Below are positions 15,382-24,152 of a stretch of DNA of 33,109 nt, piece after piece (within the stretch, counting starts at the first letter, position 1; each line of letters begins with the position of its first letter). Both the position numbers and the translations under genes were made by a program. The stretch covers positions 1-33,109 of the forward strand of contig NZ_JAIEPC010000051.1 in the NCBI RefSeq assembly GCF_019749955.1. Direction: 5' to 3'. Origin of the DNA: Sphingomonas sp. (GTDB taxonomy: Bacteria > Pseudomonadota > Alphaproteobacteria > Sphingomonadales > Sphingomonadaceae). The notes beneath the pieces are model-generated. The model saw nothing but the letters and a program-made list of their open reading frames with translations. It was not told the origin of the DNA and ran no database searches.

Positions 15382-16394
15382 GCTTCATCATCCGCGCCGC
15401 GCGCGACTCAGACCTCCAGCACCTTTATGAAATGGCCAAGCTGACCGGCGGCGGCTTTACCAATTTGCCCCCCGATCGCGGCGCCCTGCGCGCCAAGCTC
15501 GATCGCAGCAGCGCGGCGTTTGCGCGCACCGACGAACCGCTCACCGACGAACTCTTCGTGCTCGTGCTGGAAAACACCGCGACCGGTGAAGTGCGGGGCA
15601 CCTGCCAGATCTTCACCCAAGTCGGCCAGCATCACCCCTTCTACAGCTATCGGCTCGGCACGCTGACGCAGCACAGCAAGGAGCTCGGCCGCACGTTTCG
15701 CGCCGAAATGCTCGCGCTCACCACCGATCTCGAAGGGTGCAGCGAAGTCGGCGGGCTGTTCCTTCATCCGGCCGAGCGCGCGGGCGGACTTGGCATGCTG
15801 CTCGCGCGCAGCCGCTATCTGTTCATGGCTGGCCACCGTGCGCGCTTCGCCGACCGCGTCCTCGCCGAACTGCGCGGCGTGATCGACGAGGCCGGCGGAT
15901 CGCCCTTTTGGGATGGGCTCGCGGGGCGCTTCTTCGGGATGAATTTTCAGGACGCCGACCAGTTCAACGCAACGCACGGCCACCAGTTCATCGCCGACCT
16001 GTTTCCCAAACACCCGATCTACACCGCGATGCTCTCCGAAACCGCCCGCGCGGCAATCGGAATCCCTCACCCTTCGGGGCGTGCCGCCATGAGAATGCTG
16101 GAAAATGAGGGCTTTGCCTATGAAAATTACGTCGACATCTTCGATGGCGGCCCGACGATGATCGCGCGCACCGATCAGGTGAAATCAGTCCGCGACGCGC
16201 GACGTGCCACGCTGATCGCGACCGATAATGACGGCGGCGACGCGGCGATTGTCGCGTCGGGACAACTTCAAGAGTTTCGCTGCGCCTATGGCCGGTTGCG
16301 CGAGACGGGTACCGGGATCGTCATCGACCGCGACTGTGCCAGCCGCATCGCGGCGCCGATCGACAGTGAAATACTTTTCGTGAGCCGCGCATGA
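15378..16394 (+). CDS. astA: arginine N-succinyltransferase
   Basis: AstA transfers succinyl from succinyl-CoA to arginine, the first step of the ammonia-producing AST route of arginine catabolism. The 338-residue protein has the family N-terminus IIRAARDSDLQHLYEMAKLT followed by GGGFTNLPPDR. The GNAT-like core has LFLHPAERAGGLGMLLARSR, then FWDGLAGRFFGMNFQDAD, LFPKHPIYTAMLS and FDGGPTMIA. The GTG at 15378 has AAAGG six bases upstream and overlaps the M20 stop in GTGA; astB overlaps its own stop in ATGA. The single copy resembles the AstA type rather than the AruF/AruG heterodimer pair. The start of the protein is well fixed by the overlap. Confidence 0.96.
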   Translation: MSFIIRAARDSDLQHLYEMAKLTGGGFTNLPPDRGALRAKLDRSSAAFARTDEPLTDELFVLVLENTATGEVRGTCQIFTQVGQHHPFYSYRLGTLTQHSKELGRTFRAEMLALTTDLEGCSEVGGLFLHPAERAGGLGMLLARSRYLFMAGHRARFADRVLAELRGVIDEAGGSPFWDGLAGRFFGMNFQDADQFNATHGHQFIADLFPKHPIYTAMLSETARAAIGIPHPSGRAAMRMLENEGFAYENYVDIFDGGPTMIARTDQVKSVRDARRATLIATDNDGGDAAIVASGQLQEFRCAYGRLRETGTGIVIDRDCASRIAAPIDSEILFVSRA

Positions 16395-17653
16395 TCGAGA
16401 TCAACTTCGACGGGCTGATCGGCCCCAGCCACAATTATGCAGGGCTGAGCCTCGGCAATCTGGCCGCGACCGGCAATGCGGGCCAGCCATCGCACCCGCG
16501 CGCAGCGGCGCTTCAGGGCATTGCCAAAATGCGCGCCAATGTCGCGCTCGGGCTGACCCAAGGGATCCTTCTGCCCCACGCCCGCCCCGATCACCACTGG
16601 CTCGCAAGCCTGTCGACCGATTTCGCCGCCGCGCCTCCCGTCCTCAAGGCACAGGCGCTGTCGGCTTCCGCGATGTGGGCAGCCAATGCCGCGACGGTCT
16701 CGCCCGCGCCCGACACTTCCGACGGCAAGACCCACCTGACCGTCGCCAATCTGCTAACGATGCCGCACCGCAGCCACGAATGGCCCGAAACGCTCGCCCA
16801 GCTTCGGGTGGCCTTTGCGCACCCCGGGTTTGCCGTCCACGGCCCGGTCCCGCCGCCATTTGGTGATGAGGGCGCGGCCAACCATATGCGGATGGCAGCG
16901 ACGCATGACGCGCCGGGCATCGAAATCTTCGTCTATGGCGAACGCGGCGGCCCTTTCCCCGCGCGTCAAAGCCGCGTCGCCAGCGAAGCCATCGCGCGCG
17001 CGCACCGGCTCGATCCGACACGCGCGATCTTCGCGGAGCAGAACCCCGAGGCGATTGCGGCGGGCGCTTTCCACAATGACGTGGTCGCGGTTGCCAACGG
17101 CCCGGTGCTGTTCGCGCACGAGCAGGCCTTTGCCGACCGTGCCAGCGTCTACGCCGCGATCACGGAGCGGTTGCCAGGGGCGCAGATTGTCGAAGTGCCT
17201 GCCAGCGCCGTCAGCCTTGCGGACGCGGTTACGTCTTACCTCTTCAACGCGCAGCTCGTGACCTTGCCCGATGCCACCATGGCGCTGATCGTCCCCGAAG
17301 AGGCGCGCGCCAACACCCGCGTGTGGCCCTGGCTCCAGACGATGCTCGCGGGCAACGGCCCGATCCGCCGCATCGAAGTCGTCAATGTCCGCGAATCAAT
17401 GTCCAACGGCGGTGGCCCCGCCTGCCTGCGCCTGCGCGTCGTGGCCGACCCGGCGACGGTCGACCCGCGCTTTCTGGTCGATGACGCCAAGCTCGACCGC
17501 CTTGCCGCCATCGTCACTGCGCACTGGCCCGAGTCGATCGAGCCGCGCGACATCGGCAATGCCGCGCTGATTGCCGACATCGAACACGCGCGCGCCGCGC
17601 TGCTCGACGCGCTCGACCTGTCGGATTCATTGACAGTTAACCATAAAGCTTAA
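16391..17653 (+). CDS. astB: N-succinylarginine dihydrolase
   Basis: AstB hydrolyses N2-succinylarginine to N2-succinylornithine, two ammonia and CO2. The 420-residue protein (about 447 in E. coli) begins EINFDGLIGPSHNYAGLSLG, the family signature. It contains DEGAANHMRM, the active-site Glu/His regions FAEQNPEAIAAGAFHNDVVA, and the catalytic cysteine near the C-terminus in SNGGGPACLRLRVV. The ATG at 16391 overlaps the astA stop. No astC, astD or astE follows: the next genes are a small membrane protein and the sulfate-activation operon. The remaining steps must therefore be encoded elsewhere or by general aminotransferases and dehydrogenases. Confidence 0.96.
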   Translation: MIEINFDGLIGPSHNYAGLSLGNLAATGNAGQPSHPRAAALQGIAKMRANVALGLTQGILLPHARPDHHWLASLSTDFAAAPPVLKAQALSASAMWAANAATVSPAPDTSDGKTHLTVANLLTMPHRSHEWPETLAQLRVAFAHPGFAVHGPVPPPFGDEGAANHMRMAATHDAPGIEIFVYGERGGPFPARQSRVASEAIARAHRLDPTRAIFAEQNPEAIAAGAFHNDVVAVANGPVLFAHEQAFADRASVYAAITERLPGAQIVEVPASAVSLADAVTSYLFNAQLVTLPDATMALIVPEEARANTRVWPWLQTMLAGNGPIRRIEVVNVRESMSNGGGPACLRLRVVADPATVDPRFLVDDAKLDRLAAIVTAHWPESIEPRDIGNAALIADIEHARAALLDALDLSDSLTVNHKA

Positions 17654-17706
17654 ACCGGGAATCCCGGAAATCAGCGCTTGGCCCAGCGCTTGCTTCATGC
17701 TTGGGC

Positions 17707-17925
17707 ATGTGGCGCAAATTCATCAGCCTGTTCGTCATCAAGAACAAGTTCGAGGCGTTCGTCGTGATCTACGCGCTCGGCCTCGGCGCGGTTGAACGCG
17801 GCGCGCATTATCTCCAGCAATATCCCGGCTTCGGCGGCTGGCTGTTGTTCGGGGTCTGCCCGATTGCGGTGTTCATGGCGGGCGCACGCATCCTCGATTC
17901 GGTCGAACGCCGCGACTACGACTAG
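17707..17925 (+). CDS. small two-span membrane protein, unknown function
   Basis: The 72-residue protein begins MWRKFISLFVIKNKFEAFVV and has two hydrophobic segments: about residues 15-32 (EAFVVIYALGLGAVERG, interrupted by one Glu and one Arg) and about 44-62 (GGWLLFGVCPIAVFMAGA). It ends in the charged tail SVERRDYD. The lysine-rich N-terminus suggests it stays cytoplasmic. The ATG at 17707 is chosen over a TTG two codons earlier; no strong ribosome site is visible. Codon composition matches the surroundings and the frame has no competing gene, so it is probably real, and its build resembles small conserved proteins of sphingomonads. It is 53 nt after astB and 89 nt before cysD. No function can be proposed. 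Confidence 0.65.
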   Translation: MWRKFISLFVIKNKFEAFVVIYALGLGAVERGAHYLQQYPGFGGWLLFGVCPIAVFMAGARILDSVERRDYD

Positions 17926-17931
17926 CCGCGA

Positions 17932-17948
17932 CATCGGCACCGCCGATG
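17932..17948 (+). terminator. hairpin after the small membrane gene
   Basis: CATCGGC-ACC-GCCGATG forms a perfect 7-bp stem with a 3-nt loop, starting 6 bases after the stop at 17925. It is followed by AGTTAGGTTT rather than a clean T-run, so it is at best a weak intrinsic terminator separating the ast cluster from the cys operon. A role in mRNA 3'-end protection is equally possible. Confidence 0.4.
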
Positions 17949-18014
17949 AGTTAGGTTTCAGCGAGGACAGGATAACTTCGTCGCATTGAGCGTCAGGGTG
18001 ATTACCTAGCCCGC

Positions 18015-18923
18015 ATGCTGCCCCTCACCCATTTGCAGCGGCTCGAAGCCGAAAGCATCCACATCCTGCGCGAAGTTGTGGCTGAAGCAGACAAGCCGGT
18101 GATGCTCTATTCGGTCGGCAAGGATTCGGCGGTGATGCTGCATCTCGCGCGCAAAGCCTTTTTCCCGGCGCCGCCGCCCTTCCCGCTCCTCCACGTCGAC
18201 ACCACGTGGAAATTCCGCGCGATGTACGCGATGCGCGAACGAGCCGCCGCCGATGCAGGGATGGAGCTGATCGTCCACCGCAATGCCGAGGCCGAGGCGC
18301 TGGGGATCAATCCCTTCGATCACGGCAGCCGCCACACCGATATGTGGAAGACCGAGGGGTTGAAGCAAGCGCTGACGCTGCACGGCTTTGACGCAGCCTT
18401 TGGCGGCGCGCGGCGCGACGAGGAGAAAAGCCGCGCCAAGGAACGCATCTTCAGCTTCCGCTCAGCCAGCCAGCGCTGGGATCCGCGCCAGCAGCGCCCC
18501 GAACTCTGGCGGCTGTACAATGCGCGCAAACACCCCGGCGAGAGCATCCGCGTCTTCCCGCTCTCCAACTGGACCGAGCTCGACATCTGGCATTACATTC
18601 AGGCCGAGGGGATCGACATCGTCCCGCTCTATTTCAGCGCGCCGCGACCGACCTTCGTCCATGAGGGCCAGTTGCTGATGGCCGACGATATCGACCGGGT
18701 CGAGCGCGTGCTCGGCCGCAAGCTCGACATCACCGAACGCTGGGTGCGATTCCGCACGCTCGGCTGTTTTCCCCTCACCGGCGCGGTCGAAAGCCGCGCG
18801 ACGACGCTCTCGGACGTCATCCAGGAAATGCTGCTGACCACTACATCGGAGCGCGAGGGGCGGCTGATCGACCATGATCAGGCCGCGAGCATGGAAAAGA
18901 AAAAGGCGGAGGGCTATTTCTGA
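18015..18923 (+). CDS. cysD: sulfate adenylyltransferase subunit 2 (ATP sulfurylase small subunit)
   Basis: CysD makes adenosine 5'-phosphosulfate (APS) from ATP and sulfate, with the CysN GTPase driving the reaction. The 302-residue protein belongs to the PP-loop ATP pyrophosphatase superfamily: [11 protein letters not shown] begins at residue 32, with Lys36 and Asp37 in the loop. It also has [50 protein letters not shown] and the C-terminal [16 protein letters not shown]. The ATG at 18015 gives the normal family length. Its TGA shares one base with the ATG of cysNC, so the subunits are coupled for stoichiometric synthesis. No CysB- or riboswitch-like element is recognised in the 89 bp upstream. 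Confidence 0.97.
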   Translation: MLPLTHLQRLEAESIHILREVVAEADKPVMLYSVGKDSAVMLHLARKAFFPAPPPFPLLHVDTTWKFRAMYAMRERAAADAGMELIVHRNAEAEALGINPFDHGSRHTDMWKTEGLKQALTLHGFDAAFGGARRDEEKSRAKERIFSFRSASQRWDPRQQRPELWRLYNARKHPGESIRVFPLSNWTELDIWHYIQAEGIDIVPLYFSAPRPTFVHEGQLLMADDIDRVERVLGRKLDITERWVRFRTLGCFPLTGAVESRATTLSDVIQEMLLTTTSEREGRLIDHDQAASMEKKKAEGYF

Positions 18924-20845
18924 TGGCGACCGCGCCAGCCTATGCGATCGACCCGCTGATCGCCGACGATATCGACGCCTATCTCGCGCGGCATAGCGCC
19001 AAGTCGCTGCTGCGTTTCATCACTTGCGGTTCGGTCGATGACGGTAAGTCGACGTTGATCGGGCGGCTGCTCTACGATTCGAAGATGATCTTCGAGGATC
19101 AGCTCGCCGCACTCGAAGTCGACAGCAAGCGCCTCGGCACGCAAGGTCAGGAGATTGATTTCGCGCTGCTCGTCGACGGCCTCGCTGCCGAGCGCGAACA
19201 GGGTATCACGATCGATGTCGCGTACCGCTTCTTCGCCACCGACAAGCGCAAGTTCATCGTCGCGGACACGCCGGGGCATGAGCAATATACCCGCAACATG
19301 GTCACCGGCGCCTCGACCGCCGATCTCGCGGTGATCCTGGTCGATGCGCGTAAAGGGCTGCTCACCCAGACGCGGCGGCACAGCTATCTCGCCAAGCTGA
19401 TCGGCATCCGCCACATCGTGCTGGCGGTGAACAAGATGGACCTGGTCGGCTATGACCGCGCGACCTTCGACGCGATTGTCGCCGATTACGCCGCCTTCGC
19501 TCAGTCGATCGACCTTGGCCCCGTGACGGCGATTCCGATTTCGGGCTTCAAGGGCGACAATGTCGCGACCCAGTCGGCGACGATGGACTGGTATGTCGGA
19601 CCGACGCTGATCGAGCATCTCGAAACGGTCGATGTGGATGGCGATGCGGCGGCGCGGCGGCCGTTCGTGATGCCGGTGCAATGGGTCAATCGCCCCAATC
19701 TCGATTTTCGTGGCTTTTCTGGCCAGATCGCGAGCGGCGACATACGCCCCGGTGACCGCGTGCGGCTACTCCCCTCGGGCAAGCTCAGCACGATCGATCG
19801 GATCGTGACCTTCGACGGCGATTTGCCCGAAGCCGTCGCCGGACAATCGGTGACGCTCACCCTCGCCGATGAAGTCGACTGCGCGCGCGGCGACGTGATT
19901 GCCGCTGCCGACGCGCCACCCGAAGTGTCGGACCAATTTTCGGCAACGATCGTCTGGATGGACGATACGCCGCTGCTCCCCGGCCGCGCCTATCTGCTCA
20001 AGCTCGGCGCGCAGACCGTTTCAGCCACCTTGCGCGCGCCCGATCACAAGATCGACGTCAACACGCTCCAGCGGCTGTCGGCGCGCAGTCTGTCGCTCAA
20101 CGACATTGGCGTGCTCGATTTTTCGACCGACCGCCCGATCACCTTCGCGCCCTATGCCGACAGTGCCGATCTCGGCGGCTTCATCCTGATCGACCGCGCG
20201 ACGAACGCGACGGTCGCCGCGGGCATGATCCGCCACGCGCTGCGCCGCGCGCAAAATGTCCATTGGCAGGCAATCGAAGTCACGCCGCAAGCGCGCGCCG
20301 CGATCAAGGGCCAGCAGCCGCGCGTGCTGTGGTTCACCGGCCTGTCGGGATCGGGCAAGTCGACGATCGCCAATCTGGTCGAGCGCAAGCTCCACGCGCT
20401 CGGGCGGCACACGTTCCTGCTCGACGGCGACAATCTCCGCCATGGCCTCAATCAGGACCTCGGCTTCACCGACGCCGACCGGGTCGAGAATATCCGCCGC
20501 GCCGGTGCGGTTGCCAAGCTGATGGCTGATGCCGGGCTGATCGTGATCACCGCCTTCATCTCGCCCTTTCGCGCGGAACGTGCCATGGTGCGGTCGATGC
20601 TGCCCGCCGACCAGTTCGTCGAGATTTTCGTCGACACCCCGTTGACCGTTGCCGAAGCGCGCGACGTGAAGGGACTCTATGCCCGGGCGCGCGCAGGCGC
20701 GATTCCTAATTTCACGGGTATTTCGAGCCCTTACGAAGCACCCGAGGCGCCCGATCTGCGCATCGACACGACAGCCGAAAGCGCCGAGGACGCCGCCAAT
20801 CGCATCGTCGAGCACATCGTTGGTGTGTGGAGCTATGCGCTGTGA
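18923..20845 (+). CDS. cysN/C: bifunctional sulfate adenylyltransferase subunit 1 / adenylylsulfate kinase
   Basis: This 640-residue fusion carries both the regulatory GTPase of ATP sulfurylase and APS kinase, so sulfate is activated through APS to PAPS by one complex. The N-terminal translational-GTPase domain has the P-loop GSVDDGKST at 36-44, [12 protein letters not shown] (G3) and NKMD (G4), followed by EF-Tu-like beta domains. The C-terminal kinase starts near residue 465 with a second P-loop GLSGSGKST at about 473-481, then [30 protein letters not shown] and [18 protein letters not shown]. This NodQ/CysNC arrangement is common in alphaproteobacteria. cysQ overlaps its stop by GTGA. No domain is truncated. 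Confidence 0.97.
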   Translation: MATAPAYAIDPLIADDIDAYLARHSAKSLLRFITCGSVDDGKSTLIGRLLYDSKMIFEDQLAALEVDSKRLGTQGQEIDFALLVDGLAAEREQGITIDVAYRFFATDKRKFIVADTPGHEQYTRNMVTGASTADLAVILVDARKGLLTQTRRHSYLAKLIGIRHIVLAVNKMDLVGYDRATFDAIVADYAAFAQSIDLGPVTAIPISGFKGDNVATQSATMDWYVGPTLIEHLETVDVDGDAAARRPFVMPVQWVNRPNLDFRGFSGQIASGDIRPGDRVRLLPSGKLSTIDRIVTFDGDLPEAVAGQSVTLTLADEVDCARGDVIAAADAPPEVSDQFSATIVWMDDTPLLPGRAYLLKLGAQTVSATLRAPDHKIDVNTLQRLSARSLSLNDIGVLDFSTDRPITFAPYADSADLGGFILIDRATNATVAAGMIRHALRRAQNVHWQAIEVTPQARAAIKGQQPRVLWFTGLSGSGKSTIANLVERKLHALGRHTFLLDGDNLRHGLNQDLGFTDADRVENIRRAGAVAKLMADAGLIVITAFISPFRAERAMVRSMLPADQFVEIFVDTPLTVAEARDVKGLYARARAGAIPNFTGISSPYEAPEAPDLRIDTTAESAEDAANRIVEHIVGVWSYAL

Positions 20846-21615
20846 CCCCGTCGGTCGCGGCTGACTGCGCGATCACCGACCTGACTGCGGACGCCGAACT
20901 GGCGCAAGCGATTGCGAGCGAAGCGGGCGACCTGCTCCGTGACCTCATGTCGACCGCGACCTGTTCAGCGGCTGAGCTCGGCAAACGCGGCGATGTCGAA
21001 GCCAATACGCTGATCCTCGACCGATTACACGCCGCGCGCCCGCACGACTTCATCCTGTCCGAAGAATCGCACGACGATGGTCAGCGCTGCGGCGCGCGGC
21101 GCGTGTGGATCGTCGACCCACTCGACGGCACGCGCGATTATTCGGATCGGCTCGGCGATTATGCCGTCCATATCGGACTGGCGGTCGACGGGGTGCCGAC
21201 TTTGGGCGCGGTTTGCCTGCCGGCGACGGGCAAGACCTTTTGCAGCCTGCGCCCGCCGCTACTGCCTCCACCGCATGTCGGCCCGCCGCGCATCGCGGTC
21301 AGCCGCACCCGCGCGCCACGCCTCGCGCAGCAGGTCGCCGATGCAATTGGTGGCGTGCTCGTGCCGATGGGGTCGGCGGGGTATAAGGCGATGGCCGTGC
21401 TGATCGGCAAGGCCGACATCTATCTCCATTCGGGCGGCCAGTTCGAATGGGACAATTGCGCGCCGGCGGCTGTCGCGATGGCCGCAGGGCTGCACGCGTC
21501 GCGCATCGACGGCAGCCCGCTCGTCTATAATTGCGCCGATCCGCTGCTGCCGGACTTGCTGATCTGCCGCCCGGAGTGGGCAAAACCGGTGCTCGACGCG
21601 ATTGCGGCGGCTTAG
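20842..21615 (+). CDS. cysQ: 3'(2'),5'-bisphosphate nucleotidase
   Basis: CysQ dephosphorylates PAP (and PAPS) to AMP (or APS), removing the inhibitory by-product of PAPS use. The 257-residue protein belongs to the inositol-monophosphatase-like Mg/Li phosphatases. Asp51 in KRGDVEAN, the Glu74-Glu75 pair in LSEES, and DPLDGT at 92-97 supply the metal site, and [16 protein letters not shown] near the C-terminus is the second signature with its aspartate. The GTG at 20842 overlaps the cysNC stop; an in-frame GTG five codons earlier would lie inside cysNC without benefit. It closes the cysD-cysNC-cysQ operon, placing PAP recycling beside PAPS synthesis. A palindromic repeat lies just after it. 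Confidence 0.95.
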   Translation: MTPSVAADCAITDLTADAELAQAIASEAGDLLRDLMSTATCSAAELGKRGDVEANTLILDRLHAARPHDFILSEESHDDGQRCGARRVWIVDPLDGTRDYSDRLGDYAVHIGLAVDGVPTLGAVCLPATGKTFCSLRPPLLPPPHVGPPRIAVSRTRAPRLAQQVADAIGGVLVPMGSAGYKAMAVLIGKADIYLHSGGQFEWDNCAPAAVAMAAGLHASRIDGSPLVYNCADPLLPDLLICRPEWAKPVLDAIAAA

Positions 21616-21645
21616 GTTCGGCTCGACCTGATCAGTTACCACTCA

Positions 21646-21736
21646 CCCTTCGTGCTGAGCTTGTCGAAGCACTGCCCTTCTTCTTCGAGCGGCTGGCAAA
21701 AGAAGGACGGCCCTTCGACAAGCTCAGGGCAAGCGG
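21646..21736. repeat. nested palindromic intergenic repeat, copy 1
   Basis: The outer arms CTGAGCTTGTCGAAG (21655-21669) and CTTCGACAAGCTCAG (21713-21727) are perfect 15-bp inverted repeats; inner arms around CCCTTCTTCTT and AAAAGAAGGAC pair imperfectly. An 88-nt core (21649-21736) matches copy 2 at 81 of 88 positions. It lies between the convergent ends of cysQ and the GST-like gene, so the folded RNA could end or protect both transcripts. I recall such GCTTGTCGAAG palindromes as common in sphingomonad intergenic DNA. Confidence 0.85.
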
Positions 21737-21761
21737 TGTGCAGCAATCACCTTAAACTGAA

Positions 21762-22886
21762 CTAGCGCCGCGCGCCCCAAACCTCGAGATTGCCCTGCCG
21801 CTCGACCGGGCGATCGGTCCGCAGCGCGAGCAGCGGCGCCAGCCCGACATCCCCGAACAGCGACCGCGCCGAATCGCCAACCGCTGCCAGCAACCGGTCG
21901 AGCATCCAGAAGCGATAGGGCAGCACCGCGGTCGATAGCGCGTGACCCTGCCACTCGAAGCCCGCCATCCCGATCCCGCGCGCGCCGGGATTGTCGAGAC
22001 CATTGGTCCCCGCCACCAGATCCGGCCTCTCCGCCAGCCAGTCGTTGGCGAAGGCGACATGCGCCGCCAGTTCGGGCAGGAAATCATCGGCGACGAAGCG
22101 CATCAGTGCCTTGAGCGTCTCGGGAACGCCGTCGTCGTCGATGAGCGCTTCACCGCGCGCGGCATGGCCCCCGAGCAGCGCCTGCGCGGCGTTCATCCGC
22201 TCGGTCCAGCGCCAGACATGGAAAAAGTCCGACTTCATGATCGCCGCCGGGACCGGATCGCGCGCCAGATGCGCGTAGAGCGGCCCGATCAGCCCATAGT
22301 CGCCGATCGTCGGTCGTCCGCCGAGCAGATAGGGATAATCGGCCAGATGCGCGTCGAGCAGGCCGAGAAACGCGAGATAGCTCGCTTCGATCGCCGGTGC
22401 GGTCGCCTCGGAAACGCCGAAGCTCGCTGCGGCCTTGCGCATCCGCCCGCTCGCGCCGAGAAAAATCGCTTCTTCGGCGTCGCCCGTCGCAGCCGGCATC
22501 AACCCGTTCATGAAATCGCGCCGGAGAAAGGCGAGATTATCGGCATCGAAGCTCCAGCGATAATGCATCGCGGGCCGCAGCATCCCCTCGGCGCCGTACA
22601 GCTCGAACAGATGCGCGACGGCACGGTGGACCGGCGTTTCGGGATAGGCCGACCGGCGCACGCCCTGCGCCTCATAATGGTCGATGATCGCGACGCCGTC
22701 CTGGATCATCCGGCCATCGGGCAGCACCAGCACCGGGATGATCCACCGCCCGATCGCTTGCGTGATCGCGGGCCACGCCGGATCGGCAGGAATCGCTTCC
22801 TCGAAATCGATCCGCTGCTTGATCAGGTAACTGCGCGCCCGCGCGGTGTAGAGCGATCCGGGCATCCCGAATAATTTGGCGGTCAC
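21762..22886 (-). CDS. glutathione S-transferase family protein with extended C-terminus
   Basis: The N-terminal thioredoxin-like domain (KLFGMPGSLYTARARSYLIK, then IIPVLVLPDGRMIQDGVAII) and the helical C-terminal domain (YPYLLGGRPTIGDYGLIGPL) mark a GST-family protein. At 374 residues it is much longer than the usual 200-230; the extra sequence lies in an insertion around 100-170 and a C-terminal tail past about 260. The GTG at 22886 is supported by GGGGAGGA six bases upstream; the ATG at 22891 is out of frame and stops at once. No classical catalytic Tyr/Ser/Cys can be assigned with confidence, though Ser11 and Tyr13 are candidates. It may conjugate glutathione or be non-catalytic. It is 60 nt downstream of def on the same strand. 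Confidence 0.87.
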   Translation of the reverse strand: MTAKLFGMPGSLYTARARSYLIKQRIDFEEAIPADPAWPAITQAIGRWIIPVLVLPDGRMIQDGVAIIDHYEAQGVRRSAYPETPVHRAVAHLFELYGAEGMLRPAMHYRWSFDADNLAFLRRDFMNGLMPAATGDAEEAIFLGASGRMRKAAASFGVSEATAPAIEASYLAFLGLLDAHLADYPYLLGGRPTIGDYGLIGPLYAHLARDPVPAAIMKSDFFHVWRWTERMNAAQALLGGHAARGEALIDDDGVPETLKALMRFVADDFLPELAAHVAFANDWLAERPDLVAGTNGLDNPGARGIGMAGFEWQGHALSTAVLPYRFWMLDRLLAAVGDSARSLFGDVGLAPLLALRTDRPVERQGNLEVWGARR

Positions 22887-22946
22887 GTCATTCCTCCCCG
22901 GTTATCGGGCAAGGTTTGGACCGGTTGCGCGGCTCTGCGCAAGCGT

Positions 22947-23471
22947 TCAGGCAGCCGCCTTGCGTGCCTTGGCGAGCTTCTTGAGCACCATCTCGCGCTT
23001 CAGCCGCGACAGGTGGTCGATGAAGACGATGCCTTCCAAGTGATCCATCTCATGCTGGATGCACGTCGCGAGCAGTCCTTCGAGCTGCTCGTCATGCGCG
23101 CCGCCCTGCTCGTCGAGCCAGCGGACGCGGCAGGTCGCGGGGCGTTCGACATCGGCGTATTGGTCAGGCACCGAAAGACAGCCTTCGGTATAGACGCTGA
23201 GGTCGGGCGCGGTCTCGACGATTTCAGGATTGATGAAAACGCGCGGTGCCTTGACCGGCTTGCCGTCCTCGCCGTCTTCCTGAAGGTCAATCACCAGCAC
23301 CCGCTCGGGCACGCCAATCTGGATCGCGGCAAGGCCAATCCCGCGCGCGGCATACATGCTGTCGAACATATCGGCGACCAGCGCGCGCGTCGCGTCGGTC
23401 ACCTCGGCAACGGGGGCCGAAATGGTGCGCAGACGCGGGTCGGGAATCTCGATGATCTGATGGACGGCCAT
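22947..23471 (-). CDS. def: peptide deformylase
   Basis: Def removes the formyl group from the initiator methionine of nascent proteins at the ribosome exit. The 174-residue protein has all three motifs: GIGLAAIQ at 44-51, EGCLS at 96-100 (metal ligand Cys98) and QHEMDH at 139-144 (ligands His140 and His144, catalytic Glu141). The C-terminal helix ends KKLAKARKAAA. It follows recR by 31 nt on the minus strand, while fmt, which adds the formyl group to initiator tRNA, is on the other side of recR in the opposite direction. The usual def-fmt neighbourhood is thus kept but reorganised. Confidence 0.97.
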   Translation of the reverse strand: MAVHQIIEIPDPRLRTISAPVAEVTDATRALVADMFDSMYAARGIGLAAIQIGVPERVLVIDLQEDGEDGKPVKAPRVFINPEIVETAPDLSVYTEGCLSVPDQYADVERPATCRVRWLDEQGGAHDEQLEGLLATCIQHEMDHLEGIVFIDHLSRLKREMVLKKLAKARKAAA

Positions 23472-23502
23472 AAGGGTCAGCTAGGAAAGCACGCCTGCAA
23501 CG

Positions 23503-24099
23503 TCAAGACACTGGCCGCCGCGCGCGCAGCGCCTGCGCCAGCGTGCCCTCGTCGAGATAGTCCAGCTCGCCGCCCACCGGCAGGCCATGCGCCAGTTGCG
23601 TCACGCGCACCGGGAAGCGTTCAATCCGGTCGGCGATGTAATGCGCCGTCGTCTGGCCTTCGAGTGTGGCGTTCATCGCGAGCACGACTTCGTCGATCCC
23701 GCCGGCCTCGATCCGGCGGACGAGGGCGTCGATGCTCAGATCCTCGGGCCGCACGCCGTCAAGCGCCGACAGCTTGCCGCCAAGCACGTGATATTTCCCC
23801 GGAAACAGCCGGGACCGGTCGAGCGCCCACAGATCGGCGACTTCCTCGACCACGCACAGCGCGCGCGGGTCGCGGCGCGGATCGGCGCAGATGCCGCACG
23901 GATCAGTGGTGTCGACATTGCCGCAGGTCGCACAGCGCGTCAGCCGGTCGGACACTGCCGCCAGCGCGGTCAGCAGCGGCTCGAGCGCGGTCTCGCGCTT
24001 CTTGAGCAGATGGAGTACCGCGCGCCGCGCCGATCGCGGCCCGAGGCCGGGGAGCTTGCTGAGCGCCTGCGTCAGCGCCTCGATTTCGGGGGATGCCAT
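23503..24099 (-). CDS. recR: recombination mediator protein RecR
   Basis: RecR works with RecO (and RecF) to load RecA onto SSB-coated single-stranded DNA during gap repair. The 198-residue protein has the N-terminal helix-hairpin-helix ([20 protein letters not shown]), a four-cysteine zinc site (Cys56, Cys59, Cys68, Cys71 in [17 protein letters not shown]) and a Toprim domain with [34 protein letters not shown] and a C-terminal THGLP-like [18 protein letters not shown]. YbaB/EbfC and DnaX, frequent neighbours of recR, are not adjacent. It is transcribed divergently from fmt (53 bp between the starts) and precedes def. Confidence 0.97.
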   Translation of the reverse strand: MASPEIEALTQALSKLPGLGPRSARRAVLHLLKKRETALEPLLTALAAVSDRLTRCATCGNVDTTDPCGICADPRRDPRALCVVEEVADLWALDRSRLFPGKYHVLGGKLSALDGVRPEDLSIDALVRRIEAGGIDEVVLAMNATLEGQTTAHYIADRIERFPVRVTQLAHGLPVGGELDYLDEGTLAQALRARRPVS

Positions 24100-24152
24100 C
24101 GCTCACAGATAAGGGCTTGCATCGCCCCCTGCCAAGCGTTGATGGAGCCTTG

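Noticed and set aside
17655..17667. CCGGGA-A-TCCCGG palindrome just after astB
   Set aside because: The 1-nt centre cannot form a hairpin and there is no T-run. It could be an operator, but nothing links it to a promoter.
17672..17692. Direct repeat CAGCGCTTG twice with 12-bp period
   Set aside because: Only two copies in GC-rich intergenic DNA; too short to separate from chance.
22883..22891. ATG-ACG-TGA mini-frame overlapping the GST-like gene start
   Set aside because: The ATG is too close to GGAGG to be used efficiently, and GTG at the right distance explains the signal; a two-codon leader is probably chance.
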